64,000 nt of DNA, from NCBI RefSeq assembly GCF_003073135.1, contig NZ_PGDQ01000001.1, positions 310,001 through 374,000 on the forward strand, read 5' to 3'. The stretch comes from Euzebya rosea (GTDB lineage Bacteria > Actinomycetota > Nitriliruptoria > Euzebyales > Euzebyaceae). The position numbers and the translations under genes were made by a program. Of this stretch, positions 24,794 through 34,934 are shown piece by piece (position 1 is the first letter of the stretch; each line of letters opens with the position of its first letter). The notes under the pieces are model-generated. The model did not search any database. It was not told the DNA's origin and saw only the letters and a list, made by a program, of their open reading frames with translations.

Positions 24794-27724
24794 ATGGCTG
24801 CCCTGATGCCGACCCGACTGGCCAAGTCCGCGCTGCGGCTGGGCATGGCGACCCAGAACGCGCTCGAGGTCGCCCGCTTCGGCGGCCTGGACACGGGGGA
24901 GGCCTCCAGCCCCTACGACGTCGTGGGACGGACCCCTGTCTACCGGCTGCGGCGCTACTTCCCGGAGTCGGGAGGGGAGGGCCGGCCGCCCCTCCTCCTC
25001 GTGCCGCCGCTCATGCTGTCCACGGAGGTCTACGACGTCGCCCCCCACGTCTCCGGCGTACGGGCGTTGCACGAGCTGGGCGTCGACCCGTGGGTCGTGG
25101 ACTTCGGCGCGCCGGAGCACGAGGAAGGCGGTCTCCAGCGCACCCTCGCCGACCACGTCCTCGCCGTCTCCGACGCCATCGACCGCGTCCGCCGCGCCAC
25201 CGACCGCGACATCCACCTCGGCGGGTACTCCCAGGGTGGCATGTTCTGCTACCAGACGACCGCCTACCGGCGGGGCGAGGGCATCGCCAGCCTGATCACC
25301 TTCGGCTCCCCGGTCGACGTGCACCTGCTGTCCCCGGCGGGCCTTCCCGTGGCCCAGCTGGCCGAAGCCGCCACGGCGGTCGCCAACACCGTCCTCGCCC
25401 GGACCTCGGTCCCCGCTGGGTTGTCGCGCCGCGTGTTCCAGATGCTCGACCCGCTGAAGACCGTCCGTGCCCGCGTCGACTTCCTGAAGCAGCTGCACAA
25501 CCGCGAGGCCCTGCTGGAACGCGAGGGCAGCCGCCGGTTCCTCGAGCAGGACGGCTGGGTGGCCTGGCCCGGGCCGGCCGTCGCGGAGTTCGCCACCCAG
25601 TTCCTGGCCCACAACCGCCTGCTCTCCGGCGGGTTCGTGATCGGCGACCGCATGGTCACCCTGGCCGACATCGCCGTGCCCATGCTGGCCGTCGTCGGCA
25701 GCGTCGACGAGATCGCCGCCGCGCCCGCCGTCCGCGCGGTCCGCAGGGCCGCACCCATGGCCGACGTGTGGGAGCTGACGCTGCACGCCGGTCACATGGG
25801 GCTCGTCGTCGGCAACGGCGCGCGGCAGCACAGCTGGCCCGTCGTGGCCGACTGGGTCCACTGGCAGGAGGGCACCGCCGAACGGCCCGAGCAGATCGCC
25901 GAGCTGACCGAGGACCACGACGACGACAGCCCCGCATCGGCCGTCGAGGTCGTCACCGACGTCGCCGTCAGCGCCGCGCACGTCGCTGCCGAGTCGGCCA
26001 TCAGCGCCACCAGGGCGCTCCGCGGGGTGTTCGGGGAGGCCATCGACCAGCTGCCGCGACTGGCGCGGCTGGATCGGGTCCAGGCCGACACGCGGGTGTC
26101 GTTCGCGCTGCTGCTGGAGGAGCGGGCACGGCGCCACCCCGACGACACCTTCTTCCTGTTCGACGGGCGTGGGTACTCCTACGCCGAGGCGCTGCGCCGG
26201 GTCGACGCGATCACGCGCGGGCTGCTGAGCCTGGGCGTGCGACAGGGCGAGCACGTCGGCGTGCTCATGGGCACCCGCCCGACGGCCGTGGCGCTGGTCA
26301 CCGCCCTCAGCCGTGTCGGTGCCGTCGCCGTCATGCTGCGCCCCGACGGGGACATCGGCCGTGAGGTCGCCCTGGGCCAGGTCAGCCGGGTCATCGCCGA
26401 CCCCGACCACGCCGCCGACGCCATGGCGGTGTGGCCGGGACAGGTGCTCGTCCTCGGGACCGGCGGGGACCGCGACCGGACGGTGCCCGATGGCGCGGTC
26501 GACATGGAGCTGATCGACCCCGACGACGTCACGCTCCCCGGCTGGTACGCCCCCAACCAGGGTCGTGCCCGCGACCTCGCGGTGGTGTTGTTCACCTCAC
26601 ACGGCGAGCGGACCCGCGCCAACCGCATCACGAACGGTCGCTGGGCGCTCTCGGCGTTCGGCACCGCCAGCGCGGCCTCGCTCGGCAGCGGCGACACCGT
26701 CTACGCCGTCTCGCCGCTCCACCACCCGGCGACCCTGCTGACCGCCATCGGCGGTGCGGTCGTGTCGGGCGCACGGCTGGCGGTGGCACCGGAGTTCACC
26801 CCGACCCGGTTCTGGGACGAGGTGCGGCGCTACGGCATCACCGCGGTCTCCTACACATGGACAATGCTCGGGGACCTGCTCGAGGCGCCCCCGAGCCCGG
26901 CCGAACGACACCATCCGATCCGGCTGTTCTTCGGGTCCGGCATGCCCAGCGGGTTGTGGGAGCGGGTGCTGGACCGGTTCCGCCCAGCACGGGTGCTGGA
27001 GTTCTACGCCCACACGGAGGGCGAGACGGTCCTGGCCAACCTGACCCGAGACAAGGTCGGGGCCATGGGCCGGCGGCTGCCGGGCACGGCCGAGGTGGCG
27101 GTCGCGGCGTGGGACCCCGACACCGGCCAGCTGCAGTCGTCGCCCGACGGGTTCGTCCGCCGAGCGGAACCGAACGACCCCGGGGTGCTCCTGGCCCGGG
27201 TCGGTCGCGGTCGCACCGACGTCCGGGGCCGACTGCTCCGCGGCGTGTTCGCCCGCGGTGACGCCTGGCTGTGGACGGGAGATGTCTTCACCGAGGACGC
27301 CGACGGCGACCTGTGGTTGCTCGGCAACGCCGCATCGCTCATCCGGACGGCCGACGGCGTGGTGTACCCCCGTCCGGTCCAGGCGGCGCTGGAGTCCGAC
27401 GACGCCGTCGACCTGTGCGCCGTGTACGGGGTGCGGCCGGAGGGCAGCGACGTCGCCGTCACCTTGGCCGCCGTCACGGTGCGGCCCGGTCGCGAGCTGA
27501 CCGACGCCAGCATCCGCCGTGCGCTCTCCGTGGTGGACGGCTCGTCGTGGCCGACCGCGATCCGGGTGCTGGACCGCATGCCGCGCTCGGCCCACTACCG
27601 GGTGCAGACCGCCCCGCTGCGCGCCGAGGGACTACCCGCGGACATGGCGGGCTGGGTCTGGGACGACGAGACCGCCACCTACGTGCAGGCCACGCCGGCG
27701 GCGGTCGGCCCCCTCGCCGGCTGA
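24794..27724 (+). CDS. Rv1683-like fusion: PhaC-type alpha/beta hydrolase plus acyl-CoA synthetase domain
   Basis: This 976-residue protein joins two enzymes, as in Mycobacterium tuberculosis Rv1683, a proposed long-chain acyl-CoA synthetase/lipase linked to triacylglycerol turnover. Residues about 1-375 are an alpha/beta hydrolase of the PHA synthase/depolymerase type. The nucleophile elbow GGYSQGG has Ser146 (PhaC proteins have Cys), and the catalytic His is in LHAGHMGLV. After a charged linker, residues about 435-965 are an AMP-binding/adenylation domain. Its A3 loop reads LFTSHGERTRANRITNGRW rather than TSGTTGxPK, the A5 region is YAHTEGE, and WLWTGDVF corresponds to A7. The altered A3 loop raises doubt about ATP use. 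It probably acts on neutral lipid at the membrane surface. Confidence 0.85.
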   Translation: MAALMPTRLAKSALRLGMATQNALEVARFGGLDTGEASSPYDVVGRTPVYRLRRYFPESGGEGRPPLLLVPPLMLSTEVYDVAPHVSGVRALHELGVDPWVVDFGAPEHEEGGLQRTLADHVLAVSDAIDRVRRATDRDIHLGGYSQGGMFCYQTTAYRRGEGIASLITFGSPVDVHLLSPAGLPVAQLAEAATAVANTVLARTSVPAGLSRRVFQMLDPLKTVRARVDFLKQLHNREALLEREGSRRFLEQDGWVAWPGPAVAEFATQFLAHNRLLSGGFVIGDRMVTLADIAVPMLAVVGSVDEIAAAPAVRAVRRAAPMADVWELTLHAGHMGLVVGNGARQHSWPVVADWVHWQEGTAERPEQIAELTEDHDDDSPASAVEVVTDVAVSAAHVAAESAISATRALRGVFGEAIDQLPRLARLDRVQADTRVSFALLLEERARRHPDDTFFLFDGRGYSYAEALRRVDAITRGLLSLGVRQGEHVGVLMGTRPTAVALVTALSRVGAVAVMLRPDGDIGREVALGQVSRVIADPDHAADAMAVWPGQVLVLGTGGDRDRTVPDGAVDMELIDPDDVTLPGWYAPNQGRARDLAVVLFTSHGERTRANRITNGRWALSAFGTASAASLGSGDTVYAVSPLHHPATLLTAIGGAVVSGARLAVAPEFTPTRFWDEVRRYGITAVSYTWTMLGDLLEAPPSPAERHHPIRLFFGSGMPSGLWERVLDRFRPARVLEFYAHTEGETVLANLTRDKVGAMGRRLPGTAEVAVAAWDPDTGQLQSSPDGFVRRAEPNDPGVLLARVGRGRTDVRGRLLRGVFARGDAWLWTGDVFTEDADGDLWLLGNAASLIRTADGVVYPRPVQAALESDDAVDLCAVYGVRPEGSDVAVTLAAVTVRPGRELTDASIRRALSVVDGSSWPTAIRVLDRMPRSAHYRVQTAPLRAEGLPADMAGWVWDDETATYVQATPAAVGPLAG

Positions 27725-27754
27725 GCCGTCACGACGCGGGGGTGCGGTGACCGC

Positions 27755-28589
27755 TCACGCCGACGCCCGGCGGTACCCGCGGATGGCCAGCGGGACGAAG
27801 ACCGCGAGCAACGCGCCGATCCACAGCAGCGAGCCGATGACCGAACGGGTGGTGTCGGCGATGCCGATCTGCGCGGCGATCGCCGGGTCCATGGGGGCAG
27901 CGCCAGCCCGCGGACGGCGTTGACGAGCATGGTGACCGGCTGGTTGTTGGCGAAGGCCTGCAGCCAGCCCGGCATGGACGCGGTCGGTACGAAGGCGCTC
28001 GAGGCGAACACCAGCGGGAAGACCCAGATGAACCCGGCGGTCTGCGCGGTCTCGGCGGTGGACGCACGAAGGCCGATGTTGGCGCTGATCCACGAGAACG
28101 CGTGGCCGAACAGGACCACCAGCGCGATGGCGAGCAGCGCGTTGAGCACGCCGTTCTGGAACCGGAAGCCGATGACGTAGCCGACGGCCACCATCAGCGT
28201 GACGGTGAACAAGCCGCGTGTCGAGTCGGCGATGGTGCGGCCGGCCAGCACGGCCGAGCGGGCCATCGGCAGGGAACGGAACCGGTCGACCATGCCCTGG
28301 CTGAGGTCCTCGTGCAGGACGATCCCCGTGTTGGTGGACCCGAACAGGGCGGTCTGGGCGAAGATGCCGGGCAGCAGGAAGTTGATGTAGTTGTCGACGC
28401 CGGGGATCTCCAGCGCACCGCCGAAGACGAAGTTGAACAGCAGCACGAACATGATCGGCTGGATCGTGGAGAACACGACCAGCTGCGGGGAGCGGACCAG
28501 CTTCAGCAGGTTCCGCTGGGTCATGATGCCGATGTCGGTCAGCGTGTGGCCGAGGCCGCCTGTGGCGGTCGGCGTCTGGACGAGCGCGG

Positions 28590-28593
<4 letters not shown>
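27755..28593 (-). pseudogene. ABC-2 type (DrrB-like) permease, single-base frameshift near the 3' end
   Basis: The product would be the membrane subunit of a daunorubicin-resistance-type exporter. It starts at GTG 28593, overlapping the ATPase stop. Residues 1-230 are intact: MTQRNLLKLVRSPQLVVFST, six-helix ABC-2 core, GIFAQTALFGSTNTG, GFIWVFPLVFASSAFVP and MLVNAVRGLA. Within a run of five C (on the minus strand; 27893-27897), the frame moves. The true C-terminus, MDPAIAAQIGIADTTRSVIG to IRGYRRASA, is in another register and ends at 27755. Adding one C restores a 279-residue permease. As given, translation continues in the wrong frame to 27679, giving 304 residues without the last helix. A homopolymer sequencing error is as likely as a real mutation. 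Confidence 0.8.
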
Positions 28594-29609
<1,016 letters not shown>

Positions 29610-29633
29610 GGGCGACGCTCCTTGTCGGCGGCG

Positions 29634-29694
29634 ATCAATGGCGCCATGCTGCCACTATCCTTGAGGTTGGCAACCATTGATGTTCGCCACTATC
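29634..29694. promoter_or_regulatory. Putative MarR operator region between the ABC exporter and marR-like gene
   Basis: The gap between the divergent genes contains three nested symmetries: ATCAATGG (29634-29641) with its inverse CCATTGAT (29674-29681), a central palindrome GGTTG-G-CAACC (29665-29675), and direct repeats GCCACTATC (29651-29659 and 29686-29694). It is also less GC-rich than its surroundings. A MarR dimer acting on both promoters from here is inferred. Confidence 0.5.
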
Positions 29695-29706
29695 ATCCCT
29701 CCCACG

Positions 29707-30195
29707 ATGGACGACCAGGCCGACAGGTGCTCGACTGCCGCCTACGAACCGCTCGGCAAGCAGGTCTCGCGGATGCTCTTCGAGCTGACGGGTCGCATGC
29801 GGGCGCACCTGACCGCGGTCGCCGACGCCGTCGACCTGACCCCCATGCAGGCCAGGGCGCTGCACCACCTCACCGAACCCTGCCCGATGGGTGACGTGGC
29901 GACCCGGCTGCAGTGCGATCGGTCCAACGTGACCGGGATCGTGGACCGGCTGGAGGAACGGGGCCTGGTCGAACGGCGTCAGGACCCGACCGACCGGCGG
30001 CGCCGGATGCTGGTCACCACCGCGGAGGGCGACCGGGTCAGGCAGCAGATGGCCGAACGCATGGTTGCGGGACACCCGATCCTCGCCGGTCTGTCGGTCG
30101 ACCAGCAGGCCGACCTGCGTGACCTGCTGGCCACCGTCCTCGCGGCCAGCGCTGGCGACTCGGCGCCGATCTCCGTCCCGCCGACGGCGGGCTGA
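29707..30195 (+). CDS. MarR family transcriptional regulator
   Basis: This 162-residue protein (from ATG 29707) has the MarR winged helix: LTPMQARALHHLTEPCPMGD, then the recognition helix in ATRLQCDRSNVTGIVDRLEERG, and the wing VERRQDPTDRRRRMLVTTAEG. The N- and C-terminal helices form the dimer interface. In-frame start codons upstream at 29677/29680 would place the N-terminus inside the likely operator and are less probable. Its divergent position opposite the DrrAB-type exporter makes it the probable local repressor, released by a ligand the pump exports. Its stop codon directly abuts the stop of the convergent GGDEF gene. Confidence 0.9.
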   Translation: MDDQADRCSTAAYEPLGKQVSRMLFELTGRMRAHLTAVADAVDLTPMQARALHHLTEPCPMGDVATRLQCDRSNVTGIVDRLEERGLVERRQDPTDRRRRMLVTTAEGDRVRQQMAERMVAGHPILAGLSVDQQADLRDLLATVLAASAGDSAPISVPPTAG

Positions 30196-31674
30196 CTACG
30201 CCCCGGTGGGGGTCAGGTCGTGTGCGTCCAGCGGGATCTGCCGCTGGCGCAGCCCCATGTCCGCCGACCACGACGTGACGTAGACCGGCTGTGGGCGTCG
30301 TGCGGGGTCGCGGGCGATGTGGGCGGACCGCTTGGCCTTGTACATCGCCGCGTCGGCGCGGGCCAGGAGGGCGTCGGCGGACTCCTGGTCGGTTCGGCTG
30401 GCCAACCCGATGCTGGCGCCGACCCACAACGTCTGCCCGTCGATGACGAGGGGCTTGGACAGGGCATGCTCCATCCGGTCGATGACCTCGGCGACCGTCG
30501 TCTGCGACACCTCGCCCGGCAGCACGACAAGGAACTCGTCGCCGCCGAGGCGACCCACGATGTCGTCGGCGCGCACGGCGGTGCGCAGGCGGGCGCTGAC
30601 GTGCACCAGGACCTCGTCGCCGACGTCGTGGCCGTGCTTGTCGTTGATGGCCTTGAAGCCGTTGAGGTCGACGAAGAGCAGCGTCACGTGCTGGCCGTCG
30701 GCCACGGCTCGACTGACCGAGCGCTGGATGGCCCTGCGGTTCTCGAGCAGGGTCAGGGCGTCGGTGTGCGCGGCCTCGTGCAGCGCCATGGTGATCTCGT
30801 CGTTCTCCCTGATGACCTGCGACACGCGCCACAGGAGCAGCACCGCGAGCAGGGGCAGTCCGATGACGCTGCCGGCGTTGGCCAGCCACCCGTGGTGGAT
30901 CCCGTGGACGCTGTTGAGGCCGCTCAGCAGCAGGAGGCCGATACCGATCATCGCCAGGCGGGGTCGGTGGGTTCGCTGTGGGGTGCTCGGCCGGATCAGG
31001 TCCGCGGCGTCATGGGCCAGCGGGCTGACCAGCACGAGCACACGGGCCATGAAGGCCACGACGCTGATCCAGGCGTCCGGGACGAGGTCGCCGCGGAACA
31101 TGGCGGCCACCAGGGCCAGCGTCACGCCGAGGCACAGCACGGTCAGGGCCCATGGCTTCTTTCCCGGGCTCGTGGTCAGGCCGACGATGATGCTCATGAT
31201 GAGCGTGGCCAGGACCACGATCGTGGCCGTCCCGGTGTCCACCTCGCCGTTCTCGGGGCCGATCATCACGGTCCACAGGACCACACCGACGGCGAGGCTG
31301 ACGAACAACGTGTCGACGAGGCTGTCGCTGCGGCCCTCGTGGCGGGCACGCATGCGCAGGAGGCGTATCCCGGTGATGGTGCCCAGCGTGTAGGTGACGA
31401 CGTAGAAGGGGGTCGAGGCGTCGGCCCGACCGGTGGTGGCGACGGCCAGGTCGCCGAGGGGGAGGGTGGCCATCGTCAGAAACAACCCGACCCAGATGTG
31501 GCGACCGGGAAGCTGCCACGCCCGATGCACGAAGATGCCCAGCAGGACGACGGTGCCGATGGCGCGAAGCCCGTACAACATGGCGGGATCGCGCTGGAGC
31601 GAGTGCAGGATCGCGAAGGCGACGGCGACAAGCGCCACCCCCACGTCACGTCCCATCCCGTCGTTCGGCTTCAC
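30196..31674 (-). CDS. Membrane-bound GGDEF diguanylate cyclase
   Basis: The product is 492 residues: an N-terminal block of about nine transmembrane helices (residues 10-290) and a GGDEF domain (about 305-465). The active-site loop is GRLGGDEFLVV. The allosteric I-site RADD lies five residues before GGDEF, so product inhibition by c-di-GMP is expected. LLFVDLNGFKAINDKHGHDVGD carries the metal and guanine-binding residues. The start is a GTG at 31674. The membrane block has no recognised sensor signature. The gene stands alone between convergent marR and an SRPBCC gene. Confidence 0.92.
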   Translation of the reverse strand: MKPNDGMGRDVGVALVAVAFAILHSLQRDPAMLYGLRAIGTVVLLGIFVHRAWQLPGRHIWVGLFLTMATLPLGDLAVATTGRADASTPFYVVTYTLGTITGIRLLRMRARHEGRSDSLVDTLFVSLAVGVVLWTVMIGPENGEVDTGTATIVVLATLIMSIIVGLTTSPGKKPWALTVLCLGVTLALVAAMFRGDLVPDAWISVVAFMARVLVLVSPLAHDAADLIRPSTPQRTHRPRLAMIGIGLLLLSGLNSVHGIHHGWLANAGSVIGLPLLAVLLLWRVSQVIRENDEITMALHEAAHTDALTLLENRRAIQRSVSRAVADGQHVTLLFVDLNGFKAINDKHGHDVGDEVLVHVSARLRTAVRADDIVGRLGGDEFLVVLPGEVSQTTVAEVIDRMEHALSKPLVIDGQTLWVGASIGLASRTDQESADALLARADAAMYKAKRSAHIARDPARRPQPVYVTSWSADMGLRQRQIPLDAHDLTPTGA

Positions 31675-31705
31675 ACCGTCATTGTCGGCCCGACCGGGGC
31701 CGACT

Positions 31706-32206
31706 TTAGTGGGTCGCGTGGTCGTGGTGCGTTCCTCGACACATACGACGGTCGGCCATGTCCGCCCCGTCCGCCTCGCGCGCGGCGAGGCCCAGCAGCC
31801 GGTCGAGGGACAGGGTCGCGAGGGGGGTGTAGGCCCTCAGCACGGGCACGGCCAGCGCCGGGTGGGCGGCCCACTCGAGGGTCACGGCAACGCGGGTGTC
31901 CGTGCCGTCCACGGTCAGGTCGTGCCGGGAGGTCACCGGGCCCAGCACCGGCAGTTCGGCCTCCATGGTCCACGACCGACCGTCCTCCACGGCGGTGATG
32001 GTCAGCGACAACCCCAGCCGTGGGACCGGGGACACGATCCGCAGGGCCTGCCCGACCTCGACGGGGCCGGCCGCGCCCCCGTCGGCGCGCTCGACGTGCC
32101 ACATGTGCGGGGCCCATGCCGGCCAGCAGGACGGCTGGGCCAGCAGGTCCCAGACCCGCTCGGCAGGGGCGCGTCCCGTCCGCACGATCGTCCTGGAGGT
32201 GGTCAC
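31706..32206 (-). CDS. SRPBCC (START-like) family protein
   Basis: The 166-residue product fits the polyketide cyclase/START-like SRPBCC fold, a hydrophobic-ligand-binding beta-grip. Visible landmarks are the N-terminal strand RTIVRTGRAPAERVWDLLA, then PSCWPAWAPHMWHVE, LSLTITAVEDGRSWTME and the long C-terminal helix LRAYTPLATLSLDRLLGLA. It ends in a His-rich tail (CRGTHHDHATH) that may bind metal. The GTG at 32206 is the start. No partner is evident. It is upstream of the GGDEF gene by 31 nt in the same direction, and divergent from the GCS2 operon. Confidence 0.75.
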   Translation of the reverse strand: MTTSRTIVRTGRAPAERVWDLLAQPSCWPAWAPHMWHVERADGGAAGPVEVGQALRIVSPVPRLGLSLTITAVEDGRSWTMEAELPVLGPVTSRHDLTVDGTDTRVAVTLEWAAHPALAVPVLRAYTPLATLSLDRLLGLAAREADGADMADRRMCRGTHHDHATH

Positions 32207-32369
32207 GGTCGCACTGTAGCCGACGGTGAAAGGGGGTCCGCGAGCTGTCGGCGGCAGTCGGACCCGGCTGGCCGCTGGAGTAGGCTCCTCGGACCTGCAC
32301 GGCCCCTCCGGGCCCTGCCGGTGGGGCCGACCGGGCCGCCACACGACGACCGCAGCAAGGGGCCGATGC

Positions 32370-33878
32370 ATGGGCCGCGACATCGACACCATCCAGTTCA
32401 CGCGCGAGGACCGACGTCGGTACCGCGAGAAGGTCAAGAAGTGCCTGCGCGTGCTGGAGGGACTGATCGACTCGGGACGGTTCTCCACCGGCCGTCGCAC
32501 GCTTGGGGTGGAGCTCGAGGTCTACCTGACCGACGAACGCGCGCAGGTCCTTCCCGTCAACGCCGAGGTCCTCGCCGCGCTTGCCTCGCCGGACTTCCAG
32601 ACCGAGCTGGCCCAGTTCAACATGGAGTTCGCCACGCCGCCCCGGCCGGTCCAGGGCGACTGCTTCGTGCAGGTCGAGGACGAGCTGCGCCAGTCCCTCG
32701 TCCGCGCATCGGCCAAGGCCGCGGACTTCGACGCCCACGTCGTCATGATCGGGATCCTCCCCACGCTGACCGACTTCGACGTGACCGAGCAGAACCTGTC
32801 GACCAACCCGCGGTACAAGGCCCTCAACGACGCCATCCTCAACGCGCGCGGTGAGGACCTGATCATCCACATCGAGGGTGACGAGACGTTGTCGACGGTC
32901 ACCAACTCCATCCTCTTCGAGGCCGCCTGCACCTCGATGCAGCTGCACCTCCAGGTCGACCCCGACGACTTCGCCCGGTACTGGAACGCCGCCCAGGTCG
33001 TGTCGGGTCCGCTGGTCGCCATGGCGGCCAACTCGCCGTTCTTCCTGGGCAAGCGGCTGCACCACGAGACACGGATCGCCCTGTTCGAGCAGGCCACCGA
33101 CACCCGCACCGAGGAGCTCGCCGAGCAGGGTGTGCGCCCGAGGGTGTGGTTCGGGGAGAAGTGGCTGACCGAGGGGGTGCTGGAGCTGTTCGAGGAGAAC
33201 GTGCGCTACTTCCCCTCGCTGCTGCCGATCACCGAGGCCACCGACCCCGACGAGATCCTGGCGTCGGGGGACATCCCCCGGCTGGAGGAGCTGACGCTGC
33301 ACAACGGCACGGTGTACCGGTGGAACCGACCGGTCTACGACATCGCGGGCGGGCGGCCGCACCTGCGGATCGAGAACCGGGTCCTCCCGGCCGGGCCGAC
33401 GGTGATCGACTGCGCTGCCAACGTCGCGCTGTACTACGGGCTGCTCGCTGGCCTGGCCGACACCCAGGCACCGGTGTGGCCGGAGATGAGCTTCACCGCG
33501 GCGGAGGACAACTTCTTCGCCGCCGCCAGGTACGGCATCGGCGCCGAGCTGTACTGGCCGGGGATCGGCATGGTCGGTGCCCAGGAGCTGATGCTGCGCC
33601 ACCTGATCCCGCTGGCCCGCCGTGGCCTGGAGGCGTGGGACATCGACTCCTCCGACATCGACCGCTACCTGTCGATCATCGAGCAGCGCGCGGTGTCGGG
33701 CCGCAACGGTGCCGTCTGGCAGATCGAGGCCTTCGACCACGCCCTGGAGTCCCACGGGCTGTCACGGGCCGCCGCCCGGGAAGCGGTGACCACGCGCTAC
33801 ACCGAGCTGCACCAGCAGGGCGAACCGGTCCACACGTGGCCGGTCACCGCCGGGGACGCGCTCGAGGATCGGTCGTAG
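32370..33878 (+). CDS. Glutamate-cysteine ligase family (GCS2) protein
   Basis: This 502-residue enzyme belongs to the GCS2 carboxylate-amine ligase family, which forms gamma-glutamyl or related amides using ATP. The start MGRDIDTIQFTREDRRRYREKV is typical of the long actinobacterial subgroup. Substrate and metal residues fall in TLGVELEVYLTD, FNMEFATPP, HVVMIGILPTL, LHLQVDP and RIENRVLPAGPTVID. It is longer than YbdK (about 370) and unlike EgtA; mycothiol genes are present in this window, so a glutathione role is unlikely. An AAGGGG site precedes ATG 32370. It heads a three-gene operon with an aspartoacylase-like protein (4-nt gap) and a WS/DGAT. The real amine partner is unknown. Confidence 0.85.
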   Translation: MGRDIDTIQFTREDRRRYREKVKKCLRVLEGLIDSGRFSTGRRTLGVELEVYLTDERAQVLPVNAEVLAALASPDFQTELAQFNMEFATPPRPVQGDCFVQVEDELRQSLVRASAKAADFDAHVVMIGILPTLTDFDVTEQNLSTNPRYKALNDAILNARGEDLIIHIEGDETLSTVTNSILFEAACTSMQLHLQVDPDDFARYWNAAQVVSGPLVAMAANSPFFLGKRLHHETRIALFEQATDTRTEELAEQGVRPRVWFGEKWLTEGVLELFEENVRYFPSLLPITEATDPDEILASGDIPRLEELTLHNGTVYRWNRPVYDIAGGRPHLRIENRVLPAGPTVIDCAANVALYYGLLAGLADTQAPVWPEMSFTAAEDNFFAAARYGIGAELYWPGIGMVGAQELMLRHLIPLARRGLEAWDIDSSDIDRYLSIIEQRAVSGRNGAVWQIEAFDHALESHGLSRAAAREAVTTRYTELHQQGEPVHTWPVTAGDALEDRS

Positions 33879-33881
33879 CGG

Positions 33882-34934
33882 GTGCTCTTCCACCACATCG
33901 AGGACGACGACGCCATCTGGGACCTCGTCGCGGATCGTTCCGACGAGGAGGTGCTGGCCGAGCTCGACGGCAAGCCCGCGTTGATGCACCTCGAGGGGAC
34001 CCTGCCAGGGCCGCACCGGATGATCTCGGTCATGCTGCACGGCAACGAGGACTCCGGCCTGCGCGGCCTGCTGGCCTGGCTGCGCGACAAGCCGCGTCCC
34101 ACCCATCCGTTGTGGCTGTTCATCGGCAACGTGCGGGCGGCCACGCAGGACGGATGGTTCGCCCACCGGTACCTGCCGGACCAGGAGGACTTCAACCGGG
34201 TGTGGGGCATCCACCCCGTGTCGACCCGGATGCGCCGCTGCGCATCGGAGGTCCTGGCGATCGTGACGGCACAGCCGCTCGACGCCGCCATCGACGTGCA
34301 CAACAACACCGGCGACAACCCCCTGTACGCCATCGTGCCCCGTCCGCTGGAGGAGACCTACGCGCTGGCCGGTGCCGTGGCGGACGTGGGCCTGCTCTGG
34401 GGCACCCAGGAGTACACGTTGATGCAGGCCCTGGAGCCGTACTGCCCGGCCATCGCGGTCGAGTGCGGCATGGCCGGGGTGCCCGAGCACGCCGACCTCG
34501 CCAGGGGCGTGATCGAGCGGTTCGTCGCGATGCCCCACATCGATCCGACCATGCCCAGGCCCCCTCACCTGTTCCAGGTGCGCTACCGCGTCGAGGTCCG
34601 TCCGGAGGTGGCCTTCGACTTCGTCGACGAGCTCGACCCCGACGAGCTCGACTTCGCGATCCAGCCGGGCCTGGACCGCAACAACTTCGGGATGCTGCTG
34701 GCCGGCGTGCCGATCGGGAGGATCCTTCCCGGCAGCGACCTGCCGCTCGTCGTCACCGACGTCGACGGCAACGACGCGACCGGTCGGCTGTTCGACGTCC
34801 GTGTCGACGGCACGGTCGTCACCGCCGAGGACATGGTTCCCGCGATGATGACCCGGACCCATCTCCAGACCAGGCGCGACTGCCTGTTCTACGTCGTCCG
34901 TCGCAGGGCGGAGGAGGGGGACCCGTGGGCCTGA
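33882..34934 (+). CDS. Succinylglutamate desuccinylase/aspartoacylase-like zinc hydrolase
   Basis: The product is 350 residues in the M14-like AstE/AspA family. These zinc enzymes cleave N-acyl amino acids. Metal ligands: HGNEDSG (His and Glu, residues about 54-60) and DVHNNTGDNPLY (third His, about 144). AVECGMAG contains the conserved catalytic Glu in EC, and WLFIGNVRAA is family-like. The C-terminal beta domain (about 220-340) is complete. It starts at GTG 33882 just after the GCS2 gene and overlaps the acyltransferase gene. A ligase and an amidohydrolase in one operon suggests making and trimming the same amide. Confidence 0.85.
   Translation: MLFHHIEDDDAIWDLVADRSDEEVLAELDGKPALMHLEGTLPGPHRMISVMLHGNEDSGLRGLLAWLRDKPRPTHPLWLFIGNVRAATQDGWFAHRYLPDQEDFNRVWGIHPVSTRMRRCASEVLAIVTAQPLDAAIDVHNNTGDNPLYAIVPRPLEETYALAGAVADVGLLWGTQEYTLMQALEPYCPAIAVECGMAGVPEHADLARGVIERFVAMPHIDPTMPRPPHLFQVRYRVEVRPEVAFDFVDELDPDELDFAIQPGLDRNNFGMLLAGVPIGRILPGSDLPLVVTDVDGNDATGRLFDVRVDGTVVTAEDMVPAMMTRTHLQTRRDCLFYVVRRRAEEGDPWA

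Noticed and set aside
32370-33878. Assignment as EgtA or GshA (ergothioneine or glutathione synthesis)
   Set aside because: Neighbours are an aspartoacylase-like gene and an acyltransferase with no egt or gsh genes, and the protein belongs to the long GCS2 subgroup of unknown substrate.
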